A DNA stretch of 64,000 nucleotides from Sphingosinicella sp. LHD-64 (GTDB lineage Bacteria; Pseudomonadota; Alphaproteobacteria; Sphingomonadales; Sphingomonadaceae): the NCBI RefSeq assembly GCF_031157375.1, contig NZ_JAVIFV010000004.1, forward strand, positions 248,001 through 312,000, given 5' to 3'. Positions 1 to 7,266 of the stretch are shown in pieces. The number at the start of each line of letters is the position of its first letter. The first letter of the stretch is position 1. The translations under genes were made by a program, and so were the position numbers. The notes beneath the pieces are model-generated. The model did not search any database, was not told the origin of the DNA, and saw only the letters and a program-made list of their open reading frames with translations.

Positions 1-2
1 TC

Positions 3-254
3 CGCGCCCCGATCGAGATCGTCCCCAACGGCCGCAAGGCGAGCGAGAACCAGCCCGACTACCGGGTGTTCTCGGACGGCGCCGAGGTCGGTGCGGGCTG
101 GATCCGCCGCAGCGAAACCTCGGGCAACGACTATGTGTCGCTGAGCCTCGCCGCGCCCGAATTCGGGCCGCGCCGGCTCTACGCCAATCTCGGCCGCGCC
201 GCCGGCCAGGACGATGACGACGCTTTCGCCATCATCTGGAACCCGGCCGACTGA
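3..254 (+). CDS. DUF736 family protein (5' end outside window)
   Basis: The reading frame is open from the first bases and ends with TGA at 252-254, so only the last 83 residues are seen and the start lies to the left. The visible part contains the DUF736 pattern: a pro-polar segment, then GAGW, a repeated YVSLSLAAPEFG stretch, and an acidic tail ending IIWNPAD. DUF736 proteins are small soluble proteins of unknown biochemistry that are carried almost only by plasmids and ICEs of Alphaproteobacteria, usually just upstream of transfer genes, as here. Family assignment is from recognition of the sequence pattern; no function can be derived. Confidence 0.8.
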   Translation, partial: RAPIEIVPNGRKASENQPDYRVFSDGAEVGAGWIRRSETSGNDYVSLSLAAPEFGPRRLYANLGRAAGQDDDDAFAIIWNPAD

Positions 255-403
255 GCCGCCTCGCCCCGCGCCCGCCACCGGGCGCGGGGCCCTTTCCCCG
301 TCGAAATCGCAGCCGGCGCGTTTCGACTCTGCCGCCCACGCCGCTCGCGGCCGATGATCCGGCGCACCGGGCCGCATGCCGCCGCCCGCGAAGGACAAGC
401 ATC

Positions 404-634
404 ATGGGCGACGAGGATATCGTGCGCGCGGCCCGCGCGCGGCACAGCCACCCGTTTCTCAACACCCGCCAGGCGGGCCATTATCTGGGCCTGTCGGTCA
501 GGTTCCTGGAGCGCATGCGCAGCCGTGGCCAGGGCCCGGTCTTTCGCCGCCACGGCCGCTACGTCCTCTATCATATCGACGACCTCGACAGCTGGTCGCG
601 CGCGACGGACGGCCCGCGGGTGCGCCATGACTGA
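404..634 (+). CDS. Small helix-turn-helix (excisionase/AlpA-like) DNA-binding protein
   Basis: 76-residue protein. Residues 15-70 read as a winged helix-turn-helix of the AlpA/excisionase (HTH_17) type: FLNTRQAGHYLGLS is the helix-turn-helix entry, followed by FLERMRSRGQGPVF and the wing RRHGRYVLYHIDDLDSW. Such proteins act as small transcriptional regulators or recombination directionality factors on mobile elements. It sits 149 bp after the DUF736 gene and its 3' end overlaps the traF start by 8 bases, so it is probably cotranscribed with traF. A second protein of the same type lies at the far end of the transfer module (18998). Whether it works as a regulator or an excisionase cannot be told from sequence. 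Confidence 0.8.
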   Translation: MGDEDIVRAARARHSHPFLNTRQAGHYLGLSVRFLERMRSRGQGPVFRRHGRYVLYHIDDLDSWSRATDGPRVRHD

Positions 635-1139
635 GCGCGCCCGCAGGCTTTGCCAGATGGGCGCGGCCGGCCTTCTTGCGCTGGGCCTGGCGGCGACCAT
701 CATGGCGCCACCACGGCCGCGGCTGGTGTGGAACGCCTCGCCCAGTGCTCCGATCGGTCTTTATGCCGTGGTCGAGGGCGCGCCGGCCGCCGGCGACATC
801 GTGATTGCCTGGCCGCCCGCATCTGTTCGGCAGCTCGCCGCGCGGCGGCACTATCTGCCCGCCAACGTGCCGCTGGTGAAGCGCGTCGCCGCCGGGCCCG
901 GCGACAGGCTTTGCGCGCTGGGCTCCGGCATCTTGGTCAACGGCCGCCGCGTCGCCCGGCGCCTGGCGCGGGACGGCGCCGGCCGGCCGATGCCATGGTG
1001 GCGCGGCTGCACGAGATTGCGCGCCGGCAGCTGGTTCCTGCTCGTGGCGGACAGCCCGGCCTCGTTCGACGGGCGCTATTTCGGGCCGACCGGCGGGCGC
1101 GACATGATCGGCAAGGCGAGGCTGCTATGGGCGCGCTGA
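627..1139 (+). CDS. traF: TraF-type conjugative transfer S26 signal peptidase
   Basis: 170-residue inner-membrane protease related to LepB/RP4 TraF, which matures the conjugative pilin (TrbC) in P-type systems. One N-terminal membrane segment (about residues 11-28) is followed by the S26 box N-A-S-P-S-A-P-I-G-L-Y, where Ser40 is the expected nucleophile, and by VKRVAAGPGD, with Lys85 as the expected general base. The ATG at 627 is chosen because it follows the HTH gene with an 8-base overlap and gives the normal TraF length; an open frame extends further up but has no family similarity. Its stop overlaps the start of the transglycosylase gene by 13 bases. Confidence 0.88.
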   Translation: MTERARRLCQMGAAGLLALGLAATIMAPPRPRLVWNASPSAPIGLYAVVEGAPAAGDIVIAWPPASVRQLAARRHYLPANVPLVKRVAAGPGDRLCALGSGILVNGRRVARRLARDGAGRPMPWWRGCTRLRAGSWFLLVADSPASFDGRYFGPTGGRDMIGKARLLWAR

Positions 1140-1750
1140 AGGCCGCCGGCACCGCGCTGGCGCTCCTCGCCGCGACGCCGGCGCTGGCCGATCCGGTCGC
1201 AACATGGCGGCCTTATATCGCCGAAGCCTCGGCCCGGTTCGCCCTTCCCGCGACCTGGATCGAGCGGGTGATGCTGGCCGAAAGCGGCGGGCGCACCCGC
1301 TTGCATGGCCGCCCGATCACCAGCCGCGCCGGCGCCATGGGGCTGATGCAGCTCATGCCGGGAACCTGGGAAGAGATACGTGTCCGGTACGGTCTGGGCG
1401 CCGATCCGCACGACCCGCGCGCCAATATCCTCGCCGGGACGGCCTATCTGAGGCTCATGTACGACCGCTTCGGCTATCCCGGCCTGTTCGCCGCCTACAA
1501 TGCCGGGCCGGGCCGTTATGCCGCGCACCTTGCCGGCGGCCGGCCGCTCCCGGGCGAGACACGTGCCTATCTGGCCGGCATGGTCGGGGCGACGACCTCG
1601 CCTGCGCAGGCCGGGATCGTGCCACCCGCACATCCGATTTTCTTCGCGCTGCGGCCGCGATCGCCCCCGGCGACCGCCGCTCCCGCCCGGATGATGGCCG
1701 CAGATATCTTCCTTATCTATCGAGGCGGGACGGCGGCGCCGTGGCCCTGA
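1127..1750 (+). CDS. Lytic transglycosylase (SLT domain), conjugation-associated
   Basis: 207 residues with a cleavable-looking signal peptide (about residues 1-21, ending ALA-DP). The SLT/lysozyme-like fold is shown by the catalytic glutamate Glu52 in AESGG, the GAMGLMQLMPGTW block and the AAYNAGPG block. The role in conjugation is local opening of peptidoglycan so the mating channel can be assembled, comparable to VirB1/TrbN. The ATG at 1127 overlaps traF and starts exactly at the signal peptide. A Pro/Ala-rich tail of about 50 residues follows the domain and has no recognised function. Confidence 0.9.
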   Translation: MGALKAAGTALALLAATPALADPVATWRPYIAEASARFALPATWIERVMLAESGGRTRLHGRPITSRAGAMGLMQLMPGTWEEIRVRYGLGADPHDPRANILAGTAYLRLMYDRFGYPGLFAAYNAGPGRYAAHLAGGRPLPGETRAYLAGMVGATTSPAQAGIVPPAHPIFFALRPRSPPATAAPARMMAADIFLIYRGGTAAPWP

Positions 1751-1857
1751 GGCGGTCCGGCGCCGGCTGCCAATCCGGACCGTTCTTGCTATGCTGACAG
1801 GACGTGACGACTCGATTCCGGTCGCCGTCATGTCCAGAGGGCCGGGGGGCTGGAGAA

Positions 1858-2049
1858 ATGGAAACCGACCGCGAGTTCTATGTCCGCCGCGCGGCCGAGG
1901 AACGCCGCGCTGCGGCGCGCGCCTTGTCCCCCGAAGCGCGGGCCCGGCATCAGGACCTGGCCGACACCTATGCCGCGAAGCTGCGCGCGATGGCGGGCGC
2001 CGGCGACGACGAAGCGGGCAGGCCGGCAGGGGCACGGCCGGCCTGCTGA
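1858..2049 (+). CDS. Small conserved hypothetical protein
   Basis: 63-residue, Ala/Arg/Glu-rich, largely helical protein beginning METDREFYVRRAAEERRAAA. It looks like a family of very short proteins often seen in sphingomonad genomes, but no function is known to me. The ATG at 1858 is preferred over an upstream ATG at 1804 because GGAGA lies directly before it and the family-like part begins there. It stands between the transglycosylase gene and a hairpin at 2118-2150. Confidence 0.6.
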   Translation: METDREFYVRRAAEERRAAARALSPEARARHQDLADTYAAKLRAMAGAGDDEAGRPAGARPAC

Positions 2050-2117
2050 GCGATCGACCGGCCGCCCCCTTCCGCCACATCCGGTGGGGGGCTCGTCTCG
2101 GCAAGACCCAGCATGAC

Positions 2118-2150
2118 GGCCGCCGGCCCGGCTGTGCAAGGCCGGCGGCC
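2118..2150. other. Perfect 11-bp hairpin in the gene-free stretch 2050-2293
   Basis: GGCCGCCGGCC at 2118-2128 is repeated as its exact reverse complement at 2140-2150 around an 11-base loop. It is not followed by a T run, so it is not a standard intrinsic terminator; it could end or protect the transcript of the preceding small gene or shape the leader of the gene at 2294. No open reading frame in 2050-2293 looks like a protein. Confidence 0.6.
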
Positions 2151-2293
2151 CCTCCAATTTGCTCGCGCAAATCGGTTCCTCCGCCGCCGCTGCGCGGCGC
2201 CTGCGCTCGCGCTCCGGCGGCCCTGACAGCCAGGCCGGCGGCCGTCGGCGAGGCGGCGTTCTCGATTGGAGGACGCCAGCGAGGGAGGTTCCC

Positions 2294-2653
2294 ATGACCC
2301 TGATATCGATCGTCCAGGCGCCGTCGCGCGACGCCTATCCGGCGCTGCTGGCCGGGCTGGAAGCGCAATATGGATGCGCCGGCAGCATCGAAATCGCAGC
2401 GCATTATCTGGCCGCGGAGCTCGCCGATTTCCACTGGGACAGCCGGGTCGCGGAGCGCTGGCTCGGCGCCTATGAGAGCCTCGAGGAGGAGCCGTCCGAG
2501 CTCGATCGCGTCGCGATCCTGGGCCGGTTGCAGGGCGTCTGGTTCGTCGCAACCTGCCTCGTGGACGGCAATGGCGCGGTCCATGCGCTGCACGATTTGC
2601 GGCTCATGCCCGGCGAACGGGAGGCCGAAACCGCGTTCGTCGACCTGCGCTGA
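2294..2653 (+). CDS. Hypothetical protein of the transfer module
   Basis: 119 residues, acidic, no membrane segment or signal peptide. The frame is open further upstream (to 2159), but the ATG at 2294 has a strong ribosome site (GGGAGG, 6 bases before) and starts a compact domain-like sequence. Residues 20-65 look mainly helical and residues 75-119 alternate short strands, ending VDLR. I do not recognise the family. It is followed at once by an intrinsic terminator (2675-2709), so it ends the first transcription unit of the element. Confidence 0.65.
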   Translation: MTLISIVQAPSRDAYPALLAGLEAQYGCAGSIEIAAHYLAAELADFHWDSRVAERWLGAYESLEEEPSELDRVAILGRLQGVWFVATCLVDGNGAVHALHDLRLMPGEREAETAFVDLR

Positions 2654-2674
2654 ACCAGGCGGATGCGCCTGTCC

Positions 2675-2709
2675 GGGAGCGGCGCCCGCCGGGCGTCGCT
2701 CCCTTTTCC
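2675..2709 (+). terminator. Intrinsic terminator
   Basis: A 13-bp stem (GGGAGCGGCGCCC at 2675-2687 against GGGCGTCGCTCCC at 2691-2703, one mismatch) with a GCC loop is followed by TTTTCC. It separates the 2294-2653 gene from the candidate oriT. Confidence 0.75.
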
Positions 2710-2816
2710 TGGCCTCGACTCGCTCGGCCCCGGCGTGTCGGGGGCGGATTCTTCCGGGCCTGCGAAAGGGAGGGGCGGACAGGTGGTCGAAGCGGCGTGA
2801 GGGCAAGATAGAGGCA

Positions 2817-2950
2817 CTGTCTCGCGACAGGGCCATCTCCTTGTCTGCACATCCTTTTTCAGGAATTTTCGCGAGACCGCGCGAAGGGACGCGAGACAGG
2901 CCGGCAAGAACTGGCGGTTTTCCGCCGATTTTCGGCTGCGTTCGCGAGAC
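2817..2950. other. Candidate origin of transfer (oriT)
   Basis: The non-coding stretch between the terminator and the relaxase gene has four copies of the octamer CGCGAGAC: one inverted (2819-2826) and three direct (2870-2877, 2890-2897, 2943-2950). Two short inverted repeats overlap these: CTGTC-4-GACAG at 2817-2830 and TTCGCG-6-CGCGAA at 2868-2885. The stretch is also locally A/T-richer around 2850-2870. Iterated relaxase or accessory-protein sites plus small hairpins just upstream of the relaxase gene are the usual architecture of an oriT. No nic sequence is recognised, so this is inference. Confidence 0.5.
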
Positions 2951-3023
2951 GGGTTGAAGGGCGGCGCGGGCATGTCATTGTGAGATGCGGGGCGTGACGC
3001 GAAACGCCGGAAAATGCCTGCGG

Positions 3024-4997
3024 ATGGACGACGACGACTTCCTGCCCCGGCTCGGCCGGATGCGCGCCAAAGGCGCGAAGCGCGAAAAGACCTATCTGGG
3101 CCGGATCGTCGCCGCGACCCGGCGCGCCGGCGCGCGCCCCGGCATGCGCTATCGCCGCTTCGACGGCAGCCGGATCGGGCGCGGCGCCAGCATCGCGCGC
3201 GTGCTTGGCCATGGCGACCGGCATGCCGCCTTCCGGTCGCGCCGCGTCGTCGTCAAAGCCCGGCTTGCACTGATGGCAGGCAAGGGGCGTGCCGGCGCGA
3301 AGGCGCATCTGCGCTACATCCAGCGCGACGGCGTGACCCGCGACGGCCAGCCCGGCGCGCTCTATGGCGCCGAACGCGACGTCGCCGACGGCAAGGCATT
3401 CATGGAACGCTGCGACGGCGACCGACACCAGTTCCGGTTCATCGTCTCGGCCGAGGACGCCGACCAATATCCCGACCTGAAGCCGTTCGTGCGCCGGCTG
3501 ATGAGCCAGATGGAAGCGGATCTGGGCACCAGGCTGGACTGGGTGGCGGTCGACCATTTCAACACCGGCCACCCGCACAGCCACATCCTGCTGCGGGGCA
3601 GGGACGAGCGCGGCGAGAATCTGGTCATCGCGCGCGAATATATTTCGCATGGATTTCGCGAGCGCGCGATGCGCCTGGCGACGCTTGACCTGGGACCGCG
3701 CACCGATCTCGAAATCGAACAGCGGTTGCGCAGCGACACGGGCGAGGCGCGGCTGACCGCGATCGACCGGCGCCTGATCCGCGATATGGACGCCGCGCGC
3801 ATCGTCGGCGCTGGCGACCGTGACCCGTTTCAGCAAGCGCTGCGCGCGGGGCGGCTGCAGAAGCTCGCCAGCATGGGCCTCGCCGACCATCTCGGCGGCG
3901 ACCGCTGGCGGCTGGCCGACGGCATTGAGGCCACGCTGCGACGGATGGGCGAGCGCGGCGACATCATCCGCACCCTGCAGCGCGCGCTCACGCTCGGGAA
4001 CCTGGACCGCGCCCCCGTCGACCGGGCGATCTTCGATTCCGCAGCCGAGGGCGCGGCGCCGATCCTCGGCCGGGTCGTCCTGCGCGGGCTCGCCGACGAG
4101 CTCCACGACCGCCACTATCTGATCGTCGACGCCATCGATGGGCGCACCCATTATGCCGAGATCGGCAAAGGCGAGGCCGTGGAGCCGATTCCCGAAAGCG
4201 CCATCGTGCGGATCGCGCCGCGAACGGGCGGCGCGCGGCAGGCCGATCGCACGATTGCCGAGGTCGCCGCCGCCAATGACGGCCGGTACACGATCGATGC
4301 CCACCTGCGGCACGATGCGACGGCCAGCGAGGCGTTCGCCGAAACGCATGTGCGCCGGCTGGAGGCGATGCGCCGCGTCCTGCGCAATGTCGAGCGCGAA
4401 CCGGACGGCGCCTGGATCATCGCGCCCGACCATCTCGACAAGGCGGCGGAGTTCGCGGCGCGGCAGCGTCGCGACCGGCCGGTGACGGTCCAGATCCTCT
4501 CGCCGATGCCGCTCGACAAGCTTCTGCAGGCCGAGGGCGCGACCTGGCTCGACCGCGAACTGGTGGCCGACGCGCCGGCGCTGGTCCGTGATGCCGGATT
4601 CGGGCACGACGTGCTTGTCGCGCAAGCGGCGCGGCGGCGATGGCTGATCGCGGAACGGCTCGCCGAAGAGCGGGAGGGCCAGACGGTCTACCGGCCAGGC
4701 ATGCTTGCCGCGCTGCAGCGGCGCGAGCTGCTGCGCATCGCCGGCCGGCTCTCGGATGAGCTGGGCCTGCCATTCGTGGAAACGAAGGCCGGCGAGCGGA
4801 TCGACGGCAAGTTCATCCGCGTCGTCGAAATGGCGAGCGGTCGCTACGCGCTGATCAGGCGGTCGCGCGACTTCACGCTGGTGCCGTGGCGACCGGTGCT
4901 GGAGCACCATGCCGGCAAGTCGGTGTCCGGCATCCTGCGCGGCGATGGAATCAACTGGACGATCGGACGCAGCCGGAGCGCGCCGTCAATCTCATGA
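3024..4997 (+). CDS. Relaxase/mobilization nuclease with DUF3363 C-terminus
   Basis: 657-residue relaxase that should nick oriT and pilot the transferred strand. The N-terminal nuclease domain has the three-histidine metal motif: His178 in VDHFN, and His183, His185, His187 in GHPHSHILL. The remaining two thirds match the DUF3363 type found in relaxases of alphaproteobacterial ICEs, with a helical and basic character. I place the start at 3024 (MDDDDF), where family-like sequence begins; the frame is open from ATG 2985, which would add 13 residues. It follows the candidate oriT. In related elements the TraG gene usually comes next, but here about 2.2 kb of cargo intervenes. Confidence 0.9.
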   Translation: MDDDDFLPRLGRMRAKGAKREKTYLGRIVAATRRAGARPGMRYRRFDGSRIGRGASIARVLGHGDRHAAFRSRRVVVKARLALMAGKGRAGAKAHLRYIQRDGVTRDGQPGALYGAERDVADGKAFMERCDGDRHQFRFIVSAEDADQYPDLKPFVRRLMSQMEADLGTRLDWVAVDHFNTGHPHSHILLRGRDERGENLVIAREYISHGFRERAMRLATLDLGPRTDLEIEQRLRSDTGEARLTAIDRRLIRDMDAARIVGAGDRDPFQQALRAGRLQKLASMGLADHLGGDRWRLADGIEATLRRMGERGDIIRTLQRALTLGNLDRAPVDRAIFDSAAEGAAPILGRVVLRGLADELHDRHYLIVDAIDGRTHYAEIGKGEAVEPIPESAIVRIAPRTGGARQADRTIAEVAAANDGRYTIDAHLRHDATASEAFAETHVRRLEAMRRVLRNVEREPDGAWIIAPDHLDKAAEFAARQRRDRPVTVQILSPMPLDKLLQAEGATWLDRELVADAPALVRDAGFGHDVLVAQAARRRWLIAERLAEEREGQTVYRPGMLAALQRRELLRIAGRLSDELGLPFVETKAGERIDGKFIRVVEMASGRYALIRRSRDFTLVPWRPVLEHHAGKSVSGILRGDGINWTIGRSRSAPSIS

Positions 4998-5100
4998 GCG
5001 GCGCAGGAATGTCATGCGGGCCAGCCCGGCCATGTCACGGCTGCGGCGAATGTTGGTTGCGAGTGGTTGGCGCAGGTTCGAAATTGCCCGGCGGGATGCG

Positions 5101-5457
5101 CTAATAGAGAATCCCGCAACGCCTCCATCCCGAAACCCACCGCCATGCGCCGCGCTCGTCCCGTTCGCCGGGAGGGTTCCGCTCGACGATTGTGACACGG
5201 CCCGTTTCGCCGTCGCCCGAATAAGAACACCGAAAGCGGCCTTGCCCGCGAGCGGGAACACATTGGAGATCCCTTGGCATCGTGCAGACATAGCCCCCCT
5301 CGGAGAGCATCGGCATCGAGGATCCCATGGCTTCATTTATGTCTTGTGCAGTCGGAGAGGGGCCATCGGCCGACCGTGTGCCAGGCGGTTCATCTGTCGC
5401 GCAGCCAAATAACAGCAGAAAGATCCAAAGCCTGCCATGATGACGGTGCACGGCCAT
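5101..5457 (-). CDS. Predicted small lipoprotein, unknown function
   Basis: 118 residues on the strand opposite to the transfer genes. The N-terminus reads as a lipoprotein signal: basic start, hydrophobic LWIFLLLF, then the lipobox cysteine in FGC-ATDE (about residue 19), so the mature protein would be anchored in the envelope. The rest has three more cysteines (YVCTMPRDLQC, FRCSYSG) and reads as a small periplasmic domain. I do not recognise the family. It belongs to the cargo block between relaxase and traG and is less GC-rich than its neighbours. Confidence 0.6.
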   Translation of the reverse strand: MAVHRHHGRLWIFLLLFGCATDEPPGTRSADGPSPTAQDINEAMGSSMPMLSEGGYVCTMPRDLQCVPARGQGRFRCSYSGDGETGRVTIVERNPPGERDERGAWRWVSGWRRCGILY

Positions 5458-5662
5458 ATGAGGACTTTGGCTGACCTCGCGAATGTCTGCAACAGGTCGT
5501 AGCGGGCCTGCGGGCTGGTCTTTTTCGACGGTTTCGACAGGTATCCGCTCCCATAGCTAAACCATGGGAGCTTCGTGGATCGACGTGGGAGGCATCTCCC
5601 CTAAGTCGTCGTCTGCTGCTATGGGTAGGAGGCAGATGATGATACGTCGATAGCGGGGACCG

Positions 5663-5890
5663 ATGATCGTACCCAATCGCCTGCAAGCCGCCATGGACCG
5701 GATGGTGGTCATCCGCGATCAATGGCGCATACAGGTGGACTTGCTGTCCGACGAGGATGTCGCGTTGCGGAATGACGCGAATGGGGAAGTGACCGGCTAC
5801 TTTCTTGACTATGCGCGCCGGCAGCTCGCCGGGATCGAGGACGTGATTGCAACGGGACGTACCAAGTACGGGCTCATCGTGCCCGACTGA
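5663..5890 (+). CDS. Hypothetical cargo protein
   Basis: 75 residues, soluble, with a helical N-terminal half (NRLQAAMDRMVVIRDQWRI) and a short C-terminal helix (DYARRQLAGIEDVI) ending GLIVPD. A GGGGA ribosome site precedes the ATG. It is unlike any family I know. It lies alone in the cargo block with about 200 bp of non-coding DNA before it and 177 bp after it. The protein-like amino-acid balance in a lower-GC stretch supports a real gene, but only moderately. Confidence 0.5.
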   Translation: MIVPNRLQAAMDRMVVIRDQWRIQVDLLSDEDVALRNDANGEVTGYFLDYARRQLAGIEDVIATGRTKYGLIVPD

Positions 5891-6067
5891 ATCGGGCCCG
5901 CCTGACGGGGAAGGCCGGAGCCTCTGTGGGAAACAGAACGGCTTCGCCCGCAGTGCGTTGCGCGAGGCGAGGTTGCGACGATCTCCTAGCCTGCAATAAG
6001 ATCATCCGATGGGCGAGCCGGCCTTGCGCAGAGCGTCGTCGTCCGTTCGCCTGGCTCTTGCTCGTGC

Positions 6068-6499
6068 TCAGCCTTCGGGCCGCATCGGGTTGATATAGTC
6101 CAGGTCGGCGAAGTGCTTTTCATTGTCGGTCACGATGACGCAGCCATTTGCGTCCGCAACGGCAGCAATGATCATGTCGAGCGCACTGCGCGGTCGACCT
6201 GCTGCACGGCCCTCCGCCATGATCCGCGCCCACGCCAGGGCTGCCTTCTCGTCAAAGGGCAGAACGCGGCCGGCAAATAGCATTTGCGGCCCGTCCGGCC
6301 CGGCGAACCAGCTTTCGAGGTCGCGCTTCCTTCGTCCGTCGGGCAATTCCAGCACGCCCCGCCTGATTTCGGCGATGGTCAGCGTCGCGACGAACAGATC
6401 GGTATCGATCCGCTCGGCCATCCAGGTCAGCAGCTCCGGCGAAGGTGCCGGCTTTGTGACGTTGCTGATGATGTTCGTGTCGAGAAGGTAGCGCGTCAC
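6068..6499 (-). CDS. vapC: VapC-type PIN-domain ribonuclease toxin
   Basis: 143-residue PIN-domain protein. The acidic Mg-binding residues of the family are in place: Asp in YLLDTNIIS near the start, Glu in TIAEIRRG, Asp in SALDMIIAA, and Asp in VIVTDNEKHF, followed by the typical F-x-x-L-D C-terminus. It matches the FitB/VapC subgroup that cleaves tRNA or rRNA when its antitoxin is lost. The start codon overlaps the antitoxin stop by 4 bases (ATGA at 6496-6499), the standard arrangement for such a pair. On an ICE the pair likely stabilises the element. Confidence 0.92.
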   Translation of the reverse strand: MTRYLLDTNIISNVTKPAPSPELLTWMAERIDTDLFVATLTIAEIRRGVLELPDGRRKRDLESWFAGPDGPQMLFAGRVLPFDEKAALAWARIMAEGRAAGRPRSALDMIIAAVADANGCVIVTDNEKHFADLDYINPMRPEG

Positions 6500-6795
6500 A
6501 GATCCACCGCGCGGCCTTCCGTCACCTCACGCGACAGGTCCAGATCGACGTCGACCAACGATGATCGACGCAGCGCAGCCAGGATGCCACCCTTTTCGGG
6601 TTTTCCGCCAACCGTTCGCGCCACCGAAGCGCGGATTTGCTTCGCCTCCGGTCCGCCTTCGGCGAGACGCTTGGCGAGGGAACGGATAAGCTCGCGGTCG
6701 GCATCGAGTCCAAGCACTTCAAAGCGCGCCATGCCGCGCGCCTGGAGCCGGCTCCGATAATTCTTTAGCGCCTTTTGCTGCGATGCGTTGGCCAC
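6496..6795 (-). CDS. vapB: Antitoxin of the VapBC-type pair
   Basis: 99 residues from a GTG start at 6795; I prefer this start because GGAGACAGG lies just before it and the reading upstream would run through the operator hairpin. The N-terminal half is basic and helical and could bind DNA, while the C-terminal part (GGILAALRRSSLVDVDLDLSR) looks like the toxin-wrapping tail. It precedes vapC with a 4-base overlap. The exact antitoxin family is uncertain; assignment as antitoxin is from position, size and the palindrome in front of it. Confidence 0.75.
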   Translation of the reverse strand: MANASQQKALKNYRSRLQARGMARFEVLGLDADRELIRSLAKRLAEGGPEAKQIRASVARTVGGKPEKGGILAALRRSSLVDVDLDLSREVTEGRAVDL

Positions 6796-6805
6796 GATCC
6801 TGTCT

Positions 6806-6832
6806 CCGGCATATATCCAGCAATATAGCCGG
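6806..6832. promoter_or_regulatory. Palindromic operator candidate of the toxin-antitoxin operon
   Basis: CCGGCATATAT (6806-6816) faces ATATAGCCGG (6823-6832): a 10-bp inverted repeat with one bulged A, 11 bases upstream of the antitoxin GTG. An A/T-rich core inside a GC palindrome overlapping the expected promoter is how VapB-type antitoxins usually repress their own operon. Confidence 0.6.
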
Positions 6833-6881
6833 TAACTTGTCGGCCGCAAGGGGCGAAGACCGATACCATGCCCCGTCGCTT

Positions 6882-7103
6882 TCAGGCGAAGAGGGACGGA
6901 TGTTCCCGATGCGCGACCCCCGTGTCGTCACTGCGAATATCGAAACAGCGAAGACGTTCGGTCAAATGCTGCGCGATGCGGGTCGCGGCAGTCCGGCGTC
7001 GATGCCGGTCAGGATCGGCCAGGCCGTCGAGCAGGGAAGGTGCGACACCGCACAGCGCCACTTCGAGGTGCAGCGAGAGGGTGTCATCGTCGATTCGGGT
7101 CAT
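6882..7103 (-). CDS. Small hypothetical protein divergent from traG
   Basis: 73 residues starting MTRIDDDTLSLHLEVALCG. A GTG at 7130 would extend it by nine residues. The sequence looks protein-like on this strand (regular Leu/Ala spacing, helix of about 20 residues, Arg-rich helix after residue 30, LFA end), whereas the overlapping frame on the other strand is less convincing. It is transcribed away from traG. No family is recognised and no strong ribosome site is seen, so confidence is low. Confidence 0.4.
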   Translation of the reverse strand: MTRIDDDTLSLHLEVALCGVAPSLLDGLADPDRHRRRTAATRIAQHLTERLRCFDIRSDDTGVAHREHPSLFA

Positions 7104-7266
7104 CTGATGATAAGAACAAAAACGGAACACTGAGTCAATCGCCCGCGGTGTGGCGGCAAGGGTCGGTGAAAAGGCGGTTGAGGGCGGCGGCGAGACGCTA
7201 ACGCCCGCCCGCCCGCCGATGCGATTTTTCCCGGGTCAGGACGAACCGTCCTTCCCGGAGAGACAC

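Noticed and set aside
2859-4910. 683-codon open frame antisense to the relaxase
   Set aside because: High-GC DNA opens the complementary frames of real genes; the predicted protein has no domain and an odd Arg/Gln/Asp-rich composition.
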